NCBI GenBank assembly: GCA_036250225.1
Contig: JAPZLL010000031.1
Location: 124,001 to 188,000, forward strand
Length of the DNA stretch: 64,000 bases
Reading direction: 5' to 3'
DNA from: Cercophora sp. LCS_1
Lineage: Eukaryota > Ascomycota > Sordariomycetes > Sordariales > Lasiosphaeriaceae
The notes under the pieces: model-generated
Told to the model about the DNA's origin: nothing
The model's database searches: none
Seen by the model: the letters and a program-made list of their open reading frames with translations, nothing else
In this document: piece after piece, positions 1 to 13,028 of the stretch
Layout: every line of letters starts with the position of its first letter
Numbering within the stretch: the stretch's first letter is position 1
Made by a program: the position numbers and the translations under genes

Positions 1-66
1 GCTGAGGTGCGCTTTAGGAGAGGCATTGCAGAACGGAAGGCTATGAGGGAGAAGATGGGGTACTGA
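1..66 (+). CDS. Possible 3' end of a gene entering from the left edge
   Basis: Frame 1 is open from the left edge for 21 codons and ends in TGA at 64-66. The peptide is strongly charged and ends in MREKMGY, which looks like a genuine basic C-terminus rather than random sequence. It is too short to assign to a family. A 21-codon open stretch can occur by chance, so this is only a candidate; the sequence to the left of the window would settle it. Confidence 0.35.
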   Translation, partial: AEVRFRRGIAERKAMREKMGY

Positions 67-3000
67 TCGGGGCAACTCTCGTGACGCACGTGTGCATATA
101 GTGTACAATATTATATCGAGACTCACTGATTATTCCAGCATGTTGAGGGCTGTTGTAGATATCGAATGTTGTATTTCTTCGACGTTGCATGCGAGGAAAA
201 TACGCACCTCGATGGACGTCGGATCAACCCCGACAAAGGGGTCATTGGGGGCTGGCTGCAAGCCGATTCCAAACATTCGAACCATGGTAGTCCCTAGATG
301 CCTCCGATGTCGTCGTATCTGCACGGGACTTGGCTTGCTTGAGAGGGCATGTCAAGGGCTGGACGCCACCGCCAGAAATCGGATTAGCCCCACTGCCATC
401 TTCGGACATCGAAAATGTATGTCAGAGTTGACTAAGGAACTCGCTGTTCCATGCATCTGCAAGGCGGGAGAAAGGTTCCAATGCCCTGGGACGTGAGCTG
501 AACTTACGACCGCGAATAAAACCAAGGTTGGTTGGCTCATAATCAGCGGGTCTGCTCTCTCCCAAATCAATCACTCCTTTGATCCAAGACTACAACGACC
601 TAGCCAACTTCGACGTTCATCACGTCTCATTTGAGGGAGGCTTTTGTCATCGAAAGGCTGGTGTGGACGGGGCGACCAGCGGCGCAATGGCGCCATGACT
701 GCGCTACCACCCGCGCCGAAGGTTAAATGGTAACGACGGGAGTGAGCCTGTGAGGCAGCCCATCGATCAGCCCAACACGCGTGGCGCATCCGCATTTACT
801 TATAACGCGAAGCTTCCCGGCCACCATGAAGTGTCTCAATCAGTGGTCGTTCAAGTTCGTCTTCAATTCCTGAAAGGCGAGCGCTTGAAGTCGCGTCTTG
901 TCGGTTTCCATTCGGTAGCTGACGTCACCCCGGGCCAACCCGAACCGCCCTCGCAAAGCTTCTGTCAACCTCTTGTGAGTCAAGCACCCTGTCCACGTAA
1001 TGACCGCATTATCTTTCTCCTCGCAGATCGAAACGCAATGGCCTTGCAACGCCGTCTCGGAATTTCACGGCTTCGAGGGTATAGCGTGTTGATGACCGAT
1101 GGTCCCCTTAGAGTCAAACCGAACGACGTGACTCACCAGACGAACGAGGCCGAAGTCCCCGGATCCGTATTTCAGCCAGTCGACTTCAAACACCTAATGT
1201 CGGCTTGCCCGCCCCTCCCTCCATGACCACAAAGTCCTCCGTGGTCACGGCCAACGTTCCAGTACCAAGTCACGTCACCAGTTGCAGGTTAGCCCCTACC
1301 CAATTCGCGTCTATTGCCGACCGTTGGGGCAGTGGGCATCTGAGCTCCGCAACAGGGTGACGATACCAGACGCATATCGTTTTGTGTGATTGCAATCTGC
1401 GGGCGATGCTTGCGCGCGAGTGGCTGGGCCAGAAGCCAACTCCCCTTCCGCAGTGGAAGGTTGCCAACTGGAAGCCCGGCAGCGCAGGAAACTGGGATCG
1501 ATGTGACCGAGGACCATCGCCGACGATACGTTACCACTACAGATACTGGTCGGAACTACTTTCGACCGAAACGACGATTCCAGGCCCGAATATCCCGCCT
1601 ACATTGCGGCTATCCAAGAAAAGGCACGTTGCCGGTCACGTCGATATCTAGTGAGGCTGTGAAGCCACAACTCGCAGACATGAACGAGACACACTATCGA
1701 GCCTGCGGGTGACGGGCGACGGGTGACGGCGCTATGATCCAGATGGAACATCAACTGGATGTGTGATGAGGCTATTCCAAGCCATATTGCCGCTCCTGGG
1801 CCGCGGCAAAACATGGACACAAGCGCAACACAGCCAGGATCGCGGCAGTCGATGCGGGACAATGGCCAAGCTGGTCTCATTCGGAGGCGTTGCGCTGCTA
1901 AACATACTGCGGCTGAACCGCTACCGTCCGGGGTACTGAGGGGTAAAGCTGCGTCTAAGCCTTCTCAACATGGGTTCTACTCTACCCGAGATCATAACCA
2001 CAATCGGGGAGACTCGCCCCCGATTCAAGACTCCACTTTACCGACAATCTACCGACCATTGCATTGCGCATCTCCAATTCGTTCGATTATCTTGGCAAGG
2101 CAGATTTTCGTCTTGTCGCGCCGGAAACTGCCCTGGGGTGTTCACACCTCGAGGTACCTGGTTGGCCCCCACAGCATTGCTGTTGGACAACAGAGAATGC
2201 GGCTCAGGCACACACTGGATGGACACGTTCTGACTCGCCGTTTGACCTAGGAAAAACAGTACTGACTACTTGGTCTATCACGATCAAAGGTTTGCAGTGA
2301 TGTGTCATCGACAAACGCTGTGCACTCTACCCCAGTGGACAATGTGCTGCATAGTGGAAAATGCCTCGCAACGCATGCACTTTACGACGCTTGGGACAGG
2401 TACCTTGACCCGGGGTAACGATCTGAGCGACTCCTTATTAACCTGCAAGCACACTGCTGTACATACCGTCAAGAGTGGGCGCAACACGCAACACCACAGA
2501 TGATCGCGTGCGCGCGCAAGGTGTGGTGGGCAGCGCGGGGCGAGTATAGGCGGGTGTTGCGCCAATCCGATGCCAGAGAAAGCAACTCCGCGCGGCCCGC
2601 CCCTGGGCATTGGCCTTCCGTCGAGGATGTCGACTTGTCGATGGTCAGAGAGAGCCGCCAGTGTGACGGAGACTCTGTACCCATCATGGCGATTTCAAGG
2701 TTGCGTTGTAACCAGAAGGCTAATTCTGGATAGCCAGCATCAAAACCTGGTATTTCCATTACCCCATTGGCGAGGGGACCGTTCAGCTGAAGGGCAGCGG
2801 TCCGCATGCCGGAACCAAATAGAAGCGGCGTGTTTCAACTCATGTCGGACGGACCACCGTCTCGGGCCAAACAAAATCTATAATAATTTAGGTTGGCGTG
2901 GGATGCGACAAAGCCCATGAATGCAAGAGGCTACTCCAGGGTTTGGGGCCATGATCGGCCTCGGACTATTTCAGCTGGTCGGATCAAAAAATTGAAGTCC

Positions 3001-5649
3001 CTAAAGCTTTAGACGTACACTGCTACTCTATCCAGCACCAGCCTGTGCCCCAACCGCACATGACGGCGGGTCGGCCGGGGCGGTGCCTATTAAGCTTATT
3101 ACTCCTTGAAAACCAGCAAACGGTTTTAATGACGAGCATTGGGATAGGCAATTACGGCGCAAGCGGGAACGTTGTCAAAGGTCAACGCCCACGCCCACGC
3201 ACGCCCACTTGGTGGTGTGAACTGCTGCAGCGGCAAATGCTGATTGCAACGCCGTTGTGACTAGCACGGTATTAGAGTAAAGTGATATCAAGCCACGTAT
3301 AGGTGAGTGTTCGTATTTGACTTTAGTGCCTGGCCCAAGTGTGCGGACTGGCTGCAGAAATTGCAGGGGAGGTTTTCTGGCATGTGCCAAAAGCATTGTT
3401 TGGGAAAGCGCCCGCCCGCTGGTGGTGCCGGTGAGTCGAAGGTTTGCACTCTGCTGGAGCTGGCCCACGCCCTCCCCAGAACATGCTTTGGATGCGCCAA
3501 TGCCAAGTGGGGGGGGGGGGGTAGCTGGAGACCACTGCTCTAGCTGCAGATGGCCACAGCCTCGAAGGGTCTGCATTTCCGCTCACAAGGCTGGAGGATT
3601 CAATGGCATGTCAGAGTGCGGAATATTGCTCACGCTCGCGCCTCGGTGGCCCAGCAGGGACGACTGAGGTGACGACCTGGATTGACTGGCCGCCCGGCGT
3701 GGAGGGGCAGCCGTTTCGCCAATCAAGACAGAAACCCGCGATCTGACCGGGCCGGCCAGTCTGTTCATCCACTGTCCGATCCACGTTGTTGCGAGCTGCG
3801 GACAGCGTCCTTTTGCTCAGAGGGGCGTGTCTTGATTGCGAACTTATACAGAAAGTTCCTAACATACGTGGCTGGCGCCATTCCCGGTCAGAGACAGCGC
3901 CCCACCCCCGGCGCACTGGTGGCTCTGAGCCGGAGCGTCGACCACTTACACGCCCCTGCGCAGCGTTTTTCGGGTCTCATGGCAGGTCTTCTAGCTTTTC
4001 CACGCGGCTTCCATGGGTCGACTCATCCGCGACGCCCGCAAACGTCAGGGCGCCGGCATCGCGAGATTTGCCCTGTTCAGACGGGGGACATGCTGTGCGG
4101 TCGTGGAACTCGAAATCTCAACCATGGATCACGGCTCGCAGAGGACGGACTCGACCGTTGTCCACGTTGATCTCCAGTCAGACGGACCCCAGGTGCAGGG
4201 TTCCATCCGATTTCCACCACTTGCCGGAGGCAAATGATCAACAGCATCTTCCCGCTGCGCGGGAGCCCCTGTCACGCTTCTGTCCCCCTCCTGTGCCACC
4301 CAGTCCGTTCCTGTCCCCGGACCTGAAACAGAGGCAGGTCATTAGCTGCCCTGGGTAAACCACGGCAGTGGCCAGCGGGGAAGATTGCGAGAGACATGGC
4401 TAGGGGCGGTGTATTTTTATCTCGCCTCCCCATCCCAGAGATTTGATGCTGGGACGAGCTAGGGCTCCCCTCGGCCCGGTCGTATTTCTCGGGTTTCTCT
4501 TTGCAACGTGCGTCAAGGGGATCCACCAGACGTTATAGAGGTCGCTTCAGCTCCAGCTCCGCCTGTTTGTCGTGCCGGGTGGGAGGCTGTCGAACAGCTG
4601 CCGGGCGAGCTCTGGCACAGCGTCACATCTGGGGCGAGGCGTAGTCGCCCTGAGTATACATTGCTTTCTCGGCTCCCAGATAGGGCCTGCACTACCGCAT
4701 CGCGCAACCAGCAGGGGGCGGCGGGCAAGGGGGGTATGGGGTCAGGTCCCGGGAGGCATTACCTTTAACCATAACGCTGTGCACACCTCCCCGTCACTGG
4801 GACACGCACACACCCCGCCTCTGGTGCCCCCCTTTCCAGCCCAGTCCAGCCTGGTTGCCCTAGGTACCTATTCGACCATGGCAAGGGCGTCCCCTTGCCG
4901 GCCATGCTCTCAAACCGGTGCCGTCCCCACCCGCACACGTCGCGCCTCGTAGGGTCAGAGGGTAGTAGAGTAGGCAGGGCAGTGGGCGTCACTAGCCTTG
5001 ACTAGGACGGCCCGTTGTCCGTTCATAGCGTGCTCCACTCCTCCAGAGCCCCGTTGTTTGCATGGCATCGGCAGCCGGGGCCATGATTCTTGACGCTGGC
5101 CGCACATCGGGATTGCCCGTGGTATATGACCCACCTGCGGCGGCTCCCAGGCCTTTGCTCCGCGTCATTCTTCGGTTTCCCCAATCGACGACTACGCAGT
5201 ACCGTGCCAGAATAGGCTTCATCTTGTCAATCTCGAGCAACACCCGTCCCGTACCGTACCCTACTCACCTCGTCGTCACTCACCCACCCCCTTGGCTGCC
5301 AAGTCTGATACACTCCGGGGCCCGGTCACCGATGGGATCGGACAAGGCAGAGAGCTATTCCTCGTTGAAACAAACTGTGTCCTCCCGGGACCTTGCTTTG
5401 GGCAGTGTCAACCGCTGTCCTTCTTATTTAAAGGGGTGCCCTTGACCGTCACCTCGCCTCTCGCTGGAGATGCTCCAGCAAGCTCGGCATTAGCCTTCCA
5501 CCCCTCTTCCCCTCTCTGCAGTCGAGAAACGGGCATACCATCCGTGTTTTGATCATCACCACACGGTATAACTGGGTGGAACGGTTCTTTCTGGCCTCGT
5601 GAGCCTCACCCCCTTTTTTGTTCTTCCCCCTCCCCCACAGCTTCCCAGA
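67..5649. other. Gene-empty region of about 5.6 kb
   Basis: Stops are scattered in all six frames and the longest open stretches (up to about 190 codons) are compositionally unlike proteins. I recognise no domain, transposase, reverse transcriptase or RNA gene. A 13-nt G run lies at 3509-3521. The right end carries a TATA-like TATTTAAAG near 5426 and pyrimidine-rich leader sequence, probably the promoter and 5' UTR of the bZIP gene that follows. Confidence 0.6.
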
Positions 5650-6665
5650 ATGTCATACCAACCCGAAGACCAAGGTGCAGACCCACCAGGAGATTCATCG
5701 GGCTACTACGATCAAGGCTCCTACTCCCAGTACCCAGAAGTCCCTGAGATCTACGTTGGGGATCAATACGACCCCGACGCAGACGAAGACGAGGAGCCCC
5801 CTACTCCCACGGCACGTCGCCACAGCAAGAAAGCCTCGACGTCCTCGGTCTCCTCCGCCAAGCAGCGGGACAAGGGCAAGAAACGTGAAAAGGTCAAGAC
5901 AGCAACCGTGCAGTCAGGCTCCGACACGGAACGAGAAACCTCGACCAAGAAGATGTCCTCACGATCAACCAGAAACTACACCGCGGGATCCACGTCCAAG
6001 AAGGACAAGGACCGATCCTCCAAGCCCTCTGCTGCGTCCAAGGCCAAGACGGACGACTGGACCGAGGTCACAGACCCGGAAGAGCGCCGAAAGATCCAAA
6101 ACCGTATTGCACAGAGGAAGTTCCGTATGCTTGTCTCCCCCTTATTCACCCTCTTGCCGTCACGGCAACAGAGACTAACACGTACAACCCACCAAAAGGC
6201 GAAAAGGCCCGCGAGGAAAAGGTCCGCGCAGCACGAGAAGAGCAAGACAACAAGTACGCAGGCGGGGCCTACCACGTTCCCTCGGCCGACGAGCTTCCCC
6301 CCGAGAACAACGAGCTATCAGGTCTCCCATGGGGCAGCATCGACATCGGGGTCGTCATTTCGCGAGGCCATGCAGCCTCAGCCACCAGCGGAAGCAGCCC
6401 TCATGGCGGGAGCAGGCGGGAGTCGTCAGATCGAATGGTGGCCGCCCACGACAGCAACGCAAGCTACTACCTCAGTCCCTACGGTGGCGGGTACTCTGCC
6501 ACGATGCCCGGCTCGGGCGGCTATTACCTTGATGGGGGCAGCAGTGGGGACGATAGCGTGCAGTATGGAGGAGGAAGAGGGGCGTATGGACAAGAAGATG
6601 CAAGTCCCGGGTACGGTTACTATGATTGGGAGGCCGAAGGCCAGGGCGGGGACCGGCAGATGTGA
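5650..6665 (+). CDS. bZIP-like basic-region transcription factor (two exons)
   Basis: Exons 5650-6124 and 6199-6665 give 313 aa; the 74-nt intron (GTATGC...AAG, with CTAAC) splits an Arg codon. Residues 1-140 are acidic, then Ser/Lys-rich and probably disordered. Residues about 143-161 hold EERRKIQNRIAQRKFREK, matching the fungal AP-1/Yap basic-region signature N-x2-A-x3-F-R (N151, A154, F158, R159). The C-terminus is rich in Gly, Tyr and Ser. A nuclear DNA-binding role is inferred from the basic region. The segment after it contains almost no leucine and breaks into Gly/Pro-rich sequence, so no canonical zipper is visible. Start: the ATG at 5650 is the first in frame; an upstream GTG at 5599 lies in a pyrimidine-rich leader that may contain a UTR intron. 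Confidence 0.8.
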
Positions 6666-9600
6666 TGGGGTGGTGGGCTTGATGAAATGAATCATTCGGT
6701 CATTTTTTTTTTTTGGTGTCTCGCTTTTGGTTTTGCTCGTCTGTGTTCCCCAGGGATCTTCTTGGTGAGGAAATTTTACGTCAGGGCTCGAGGCGGTGAT
6801 GGGATGGGATGGATCCTCTTACCGATCGAATGGTTTTAGTTTGGGGCTGGTTGCTGACCAAAGAGGCAGGTGCTTAAGGTCCAAGTGGGTGGCAGCTGAA
6901 AATAGGTGAAAGGGCTAAGGTCAGAGGGGCAGGGATCGTCTCTCTCTCCGCTCGGGTCCGGGATGGAATGGCCGAGACACGGTTTTTTTTTTTTTTTTTT
7001 TTTTTTTTTACCTCTCCTCTTGTTTCTTTCTGTTATGATTGATGCATTCATGAACGGAAACGGGGCTGGCTGGTGATGGGGATTGGTTGGGATACACTGG
7101 GGCTACTGGAAATCTTGGCGTCCGGCGGGTTACGGAACAGATAGAGAGTCTCTTCCTCGCAAACCATTCTCATTGCATTATCGCTTGTCTTTTCTTCTCT
7201 CGTCTGCTCTCCTGTCATTCTTTTGTCATGTTGCATATACCCCTCTCCTGAATGGGTGTTTGATATCTGGCATACATGCATACCTACCCACCTCTTTCCC
7301 AAGTCTTCGGCAGCGGTAGCAAAGAACCAATAACTTTGATGGCTTTTGGCGTTTTCTTGGCTGCATATACTCTACTTCTCATTGGATTATTAATCGTACC
7401 TGGACTTCGCTCGAGTCAAGGGCGGTGCATGAGGGGTTATGTCTGTGCGGTTGCTGCCTGGTGCGGCATCTAGGCTCGATGTATGAGGGAGACGCGTCGG
7501 AGGCGTGTCGCCTTCGATTTCAGGAGATTACGTCGCGGGAGGACAGCCAGTGCGGCGCCTTCCGTCTCGCTCGGCGCCCGTGCCGACCCGATGCCCGCAT
7601 CGAAGAAGGTTGGCTTGCGCAAGCAGCAGCCTGTCTCATTGACCTGAAGCGGCAAAAAGATCCAGAGACCACTCCCGAATTACTCATGCTCATCCATCTA
7701 TCGTTTTCTTGGGCGTATCAAAGAAGCGGTCTGGCGATTGTGCCCCTGCACCGCAACGCGAACAAACGTGATTTCGTGTCAGCACTTTGACACACTGGGT
7801 CCCGCGGGGCCCATATGCGGGCGGGAGGACCTTCAGACGGGATGCGGGGTGATGCAGTGGGAGTTGAGGTCCCATCCATGCCCCCTGTGACTGTCTCTGC
7901 ACACTGCCACGGTGAATGAAGCGCAGAAACTCGCTAAACTGCCCCCTCATTCAGCCCCGATGTCGCTACTGAATTATCACCGAGCCCCGGATTGGAAGAC
8001 CGGGCGCGTTCGGCTCTGCAGGTGGTTTGGGATACCCCCATCTGAACCCTTTCCCCAGGCACGTATGCAGTAGGTACCCCGGAGCCAGGGAAACACAGAC
8101 CCCATCGGGAGCCGGTCAGTAAGCCAAACTTCTATACAAAACAAGAATGGTATGGAACACTGGTGGGGGGGGAACCCACATTCAATGCAAGCCATCCTGC
8201 AACCGCAACCCACGCCCACGAGGGGTAAACTACGTCCGGCCTGCATCGCCTATCCATCCATACCCTTCTCACCGACGCTTGCAAAAGTGAACAGCCATCG
8301 TGCTGCGGACCATGCAGAATCGATCTACAGCCTGCAGAATCGAGTCATTTGCAAACATGTTCAGCAGCGTCTGGCGAAAGGGCTTGGCTGCCTGCGTAAC
8401 TCCGCGCGGTCCCCGCATCCGACCGACCACTTACCGCCGACCACCCCAGCTCTCCATGTCGACGTCATGTTTCGTTCTCGTCGTTTCTTCCATCCCACAT
8501 GACTCCCACTCGTCAACTTCGTAGTGGCGGCCGGGAATGCCGATGGCGGAAGACGGTTTCATCCCAACCAATGCCAGGAACCGGTCAATGCTAGCCTTGG
8601 GAACGCAGCCCTGTGAGGCGGAGATTGGAAGCAGGTTTACGTCGTTGCTTTCAATCCTTCGGGACCAAAGGCCCTCGCATCCCCTGCGTGTTCTGCATCG
8701 AAGTGGCCACTTTTTTCATGGACAGGCAACGCAGTTCGTGACGCGGCTCGAGCGTTTGCTGTTGCTAGCCGCCCTGTCAACGTCCTTGCAGCGGCATCTG
8801 CATGCTTACTCTCGTCCACATTATTCCCGGGCAGCGTATCTTCAGCGTATCTTCAGCCCTGTGCAAGGCAGATTGAGCGATGGATGCTACCCTCGCAACT
8901 AACCCGACGAGCCTCCAGAACCCAAATCCACCAGGAGGGCCCACCTGCGGTGAGGCATTCGCTGTCAAGGTCTGATCGAGTTACCCCTCCTCCGCATATT
9001 CACCAATCGGCTGTGGTGTTTGCTCGCCTGTCAAACAAAATACGTTTGCAGGTGCGGGAATTTCGCGCCGGTATAAGTGTATTGATGAGGCTGTGAACAT
9101 TACTGGCCATCACACCATGTGTGCAAACAGGAGCCTCGGACGTCGAGGCATGGTGGACCGAAAGAGGACGGGATGCGTCCCCTAAAGGTATGAACAAACG
9201 ATACTTCGGATGAGCGCACCTCGTGGGAGTCGTCGCGCTTCTGAGACGGCGCTTTGAGCAAACTCGATAATCGGGCACGGTGTAAGACACGTTGAACCGC
9301 CTTAAGGAATTCCCCAATTGTGTGCCGAAGCTCAGGGTTGAAGGCCTTGATGTCTGGGGTAAACATGGTCCACACAAGCGAAGTCATTGAGAACATGCGA
9401 TTGGCCGGTTGAAGTGAGTATTTCATGCATGCTGGCCGCGAGGTAGTTTCCTTCATGATGCAACTGATGCGTTGGAAATAATCTCATGTGTTTTGTTTAC
9501 TTGAAAAGGAGGTGGCTTCGGGGACCACTCTGCCGTGGTCGCTTGTAGGTATTTGGGGGCGGCTTGGCGAAACAAACCCAAAAACCCTGAACCCCACGTT

Positions 9601-9847
9601 TTAGGTAGCTTGTGAAACAGGAAGTGGGGGGGTTAGCTCAGCTCTCGTCAGCCCTGTCAAGCTGCTTGGCCCTTGCTTGTCGCTAAACTCCAACGTGTCA
9701 GGTAGCTCGGTGCGCAGCGCCAAAGTGCAAAGTCGACCCCCCCCCCAAAAAAAGCCCCGGCGGAACAAAACGTTGAATCAACCCCTCCACAGAGCGATGA
9801 GGTCTTAAGCAAATACGCCGCGCATATATTTCGCAATTGAAGCAGCC
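6666..9847. other. Intergenic region, about 3.2 kb
   Basis: Contains the 3' flank of the bZIP gene and the 5' flank of the glucosidase I gene. A pure 27-nt T tract lies at 6983-7009. An 11-nt tandem duplication (CGTATCTTCAG) lies near 8836-8857. A short C-run followed by an A-run lies near 9738-9751. I see no gene in it. Confidence 0.6.
6983..7009. repeat. Poly-T tract (27 nt)
   Basis: An uninterrupted run of 27 T downstream of the bZIP stop codon. It could be a 3' UTR or downstream T tract, or a short retroposed poly-A tail read on the opposite strand. No mobile-element body was recognised next to it. Its length is likely to vary between strains. Confidence 0.9.
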
Positions 9848-12453
9848 ATGTGGCAACAGTACCGTCAATTGACGTACTCTTCGGCCTTGATCTGGTTCAC
9901 CGCATTCCTGTGGCTAAGCTCCCTCCTCGGCTTAAGCGTCGAGGCAACCGCCGATGAGTCCGTCCTAATCGGCGAGGTCGGCCGCCAGAACAACCAGAGC
10001 CTGCTATGGGGCCCCTACAAGCCAAATCTTTATTTTGGCGTGCGGCCCCGGATACCAAAGAGCCTGGCGGTGTCGTTGATGTGGGGGAGGGTCGACACAT
10101 ACCAAGACATCCAGAATTGTTCGTTGCCTGACCCCTGCTGCCCCGCGCTAGCCCCGACAAGATCTGACAAGTCTGCTTGAACATAGCCATCCGCTACACG
10201 TGTGAGCAGAATGCGGGAATGAAAGGCTATGGCTGGGACGAGTTCGATACAAGGCGTGGGGGTGTCCAGTCGATTCACGACATCGAGAACGGCATTGATA
10301 TCACCACATCGCTTGTCAAGATCCCAGGTGGTGCCCACGGAGGCAGCTGGGCAGCGAGGATCAAGGGTGAACTCAAGGAGGATGCGCCCCAGGACCGAAA
10401 AACGACATTGTTTTTCTACGTCTCACAAGAGGGAGACGGCAACCTCGAATCGATCCCCAGCGACGACGATTTTGGTTACCAAGAGGACATCACGCTGAAG
10501 GGTTCGTCCGAGGGGCTGGGCAACTACAAGCTCGTCTTCACCAGAGGCACGGGAATACAGCCTAAGAGCGACCACCCCTTGTCCAGCGAGCGTGGAGAGG
10601 GCCAGACGGTTGTGCAGGCACTGACGTTCCCGGATGAGGTTCAGTGGCAGGCCAAACCCATCGTCTTCAAACAGCTCAAGGAGGGCGTCGACTGGCTGGT
10701 GGCAAACAAGTTTGACAACGAAAATGCTCCCCCCCCGTGGCAGGTCTACCAGCTTGCCAACAAGCCAGGCAGCGGAAACGTACAGATTGTTCAGAAAATC
10801 TTTGAGGGAAGCTTCGAGTTTGATGTTCTCTTCTCAAGCGAATCGGCCGGAAAGGAGCTCACCCCTACCGACTTGACCAGAGAGATCAAGGAAGCCACCG
10901 AGTCCTTTGGCGAGCGATTCTCAAGCGTCTTCTCCCTGAAGGCCCCCTTCACTGCCGAGAAGTACAAGAAATTTGGGAGAAGCATGTTTTCTAACCTCAT
11001 CGGTGGCATCGGGTACTTTTACGGCCAGTCTGTTGTGGATCGTTCGTATGCCCCCGAGTATGACGAGGAGAACGAGGGCTTCTGGGAGGAGGCTGCCGAG
11101 GCTCGTGCCCGCAACCGGCAGCAGCTTGAAGGGCCATACGAGCTCTTCACAAGCATTCCCTCTCGCCCCTTCTTCCCTCGCGGCTTTCTGTGGGACGAGG
11201 GTTTCCACCTGCTCCCAATCGTCGATTGGGATATTGATCTTGCCATGGAGGTTGTCAAGAGCTGGTTCAATCTCATCGACGAAGATGGTTGGATTGCCCG
11301 CGAGCAGATCCTTGGTGATGAGGCGCGGAGCAAAGTCCCGGACGAGTTTCAGACGCAATACCCCCACTACGCCAACCCACCCACTCTTTTCTTTGTGCTC
11401 AACTCATTTGTTGAAAAGCTCCAGAAGAGCAACGGAACTCTTCCTGCAGGAAGGGAGCATTTCTCCCAATACCTCCCCCTCTCTTCGGCCTCCATCGACA
11501 ACCCTGAGATTGGGCTTGAGTATCTCCGCAGACTGTACCCTCTGCTTCGGCGCCAGTTCGATTGGTTCCGCAAGACTCAGGCCGGCGACGTTAAATCATA
11601 CGACCGCAAGGCCTACTCGTCCAAGGAAGCCTACCGCTGGCGCGGCCGCACAGAGTCGCACTGTCTCACAAGTGGCCTCGATGACTACCCGCGACCACAG
11701 CCTCCACATCCGGGTGAGCTTCACGTCGATCTCATGTCCTGGATGGGCGTTATGGCCAAGCTGTTGAGCAACGTTGCCTCGGCGCTGGGCATGCCAGAGG
11801 AAGTCGCTGAGCTTGACAAGGTTCGGGACGCCATTGAGCACAACCTTGACGACCTCCACTGGTCCGAAAAGGAAGGCTGCTATTGCGATGCTACGATTGA
11901 CGATTTCGAGGAAAACGAACTCGTGTGCCACAAGGGATACATTTCCCTTTTCCCATTCCTGACGGGTCTGGTGAAGCCAGATAGCCCCAAACTAGGAAGA
12001 ATCCTTGATTTGATTGGGGATGAGGAGGAGCTGTGGAGCCCATATGGTATCAGGAGTCTGAGCAAAAGGTCCGAATTCTACGGGACTGCTGAGAATTATT
12101 GGAGAAGCCCCATCTGGATCAACATCAACTACCTGGCCATTGTGCAGCTGCATGTGAGTATCCCCGCGGCTGCGCCTACTTTGGCAGTAAAAACTGACAA
12201 ATCGCAGACTATCGCAACGCAAGATGGTCCCCATCAGGAGAAGGCAAGGGGCCTTTATACCCGGCTGCGCAAGAACATTGTGGATACGGTGTACAACAGC
12301 TGGGAGGAAACCGGGTTCGCTTGGGAGCAGTACAACCCGGAGACGGGCCAGGGGCAGCGCACACAGCACTTCACAGGCTGGACAAGTTTGGTGGTCAAGA
12401 TCATGGCCATGAATGATTTGGAGGGGAAACAGCATGTCCGCGACGAGCTCTGA
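9848..12453 (+). CDS. CWH41: Mannosyl-oligosaccharide glucosidase (alpha-glucosidase I, GH63)
   Basis: Exons 9848-10118, 10187-12153 and 12208-12453 encode 827 aa, the usual size for fungal glucosidase I. The enzyme removes the outer alpha-1,2-glucose from Glc3Man9GlcNAc2 just after N-glycan transfer in the ER. An N-terminal hydrophobic segment (about residues 12-30) fits a type II signal anchor with a luminal body. The N-terminal beta domain has LYFGVRPR and YTCEQN. The catalytic (alpha/alpha)6 region has FLWDEGFHLLPI and WIAREQILGDEA, and the C-terminus has the family block ETGFAWEQYNP...FTGWTSLV. Intron 1 (68 nt, CTGAC branch) lies in the phase needed to give QNSIRYTCEQN. Intron 2 (54 nt, GTGAGT...CGCAG) contains no stop and is a multiple of three, so it could be missed by a naive gene call. 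Confidence 0.95.
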
Positions 12454-13028
12454 TCGGATCGCTTCTTCCGCAAACGGATGACGGCTCTCTGCTTTTGACC
12501 CGCATGTTGACTCTTGTGCTAATAATTATACACCAGGAAAGTGGCTTCTTTGTTGGTCAATGCCAAACGCCTGGCCAGCGACAGGTCAGATTCGGAGCAG
12601 TGGAAGTGCGTCAACAGTCTCACAACATGGCAGAAAGGCCAAGTTGAACCAAGTCCGGAGATTGGGTTGGGATTTGGAGAAGACTGCTCCCATTTGAATC
12701 AATATGGTACACCGCAAGTGATAGTTGTGATCATCGGGTCAAGATAACCAGGCTTAGGTTGCTGAGCAGTGAATCATGCCAATACAAGCAAGATCAAGTG
12801 CAAGGTCCCAACAGTAACTGCCGAGGCAGCGACGTCTCAGGTCTTTCCGCTGTCATTTGTGTTATATATACTATCAAAGCTCGTCGTTCCATTTCATCGC
12901 CTGGCCCATTGATCTCACGACCAACTGGACACCCATGGAAGACCAAAAACACCCCGAGACATCCATCCCCCATCCCAACGCCGCGACAAAGAACCACAGA
13001 CCCAAAAACGCTAACACATGCTCAAAAA
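12454..13028. other. Convergent intergenic spacer
   Basis: 575 nt between the glucosidase I and Gyp7 stop codons. It should hold the two 3' UTRs and polyadenylation signals. AT-rich segments such as AATAATTATACA (near 12521) and GTTATATATACT (near 12859) are plausible 3'-end elements. No gene seen. Confidence 0.6.

Noticed and set aside
67..5649. RIP-mutated transposon remnant
   Set aside because: No AT-richness, no terminal repeats and no transposase or reverse transcriptase traces are visible by eye; an index calculation would be needed to say more.
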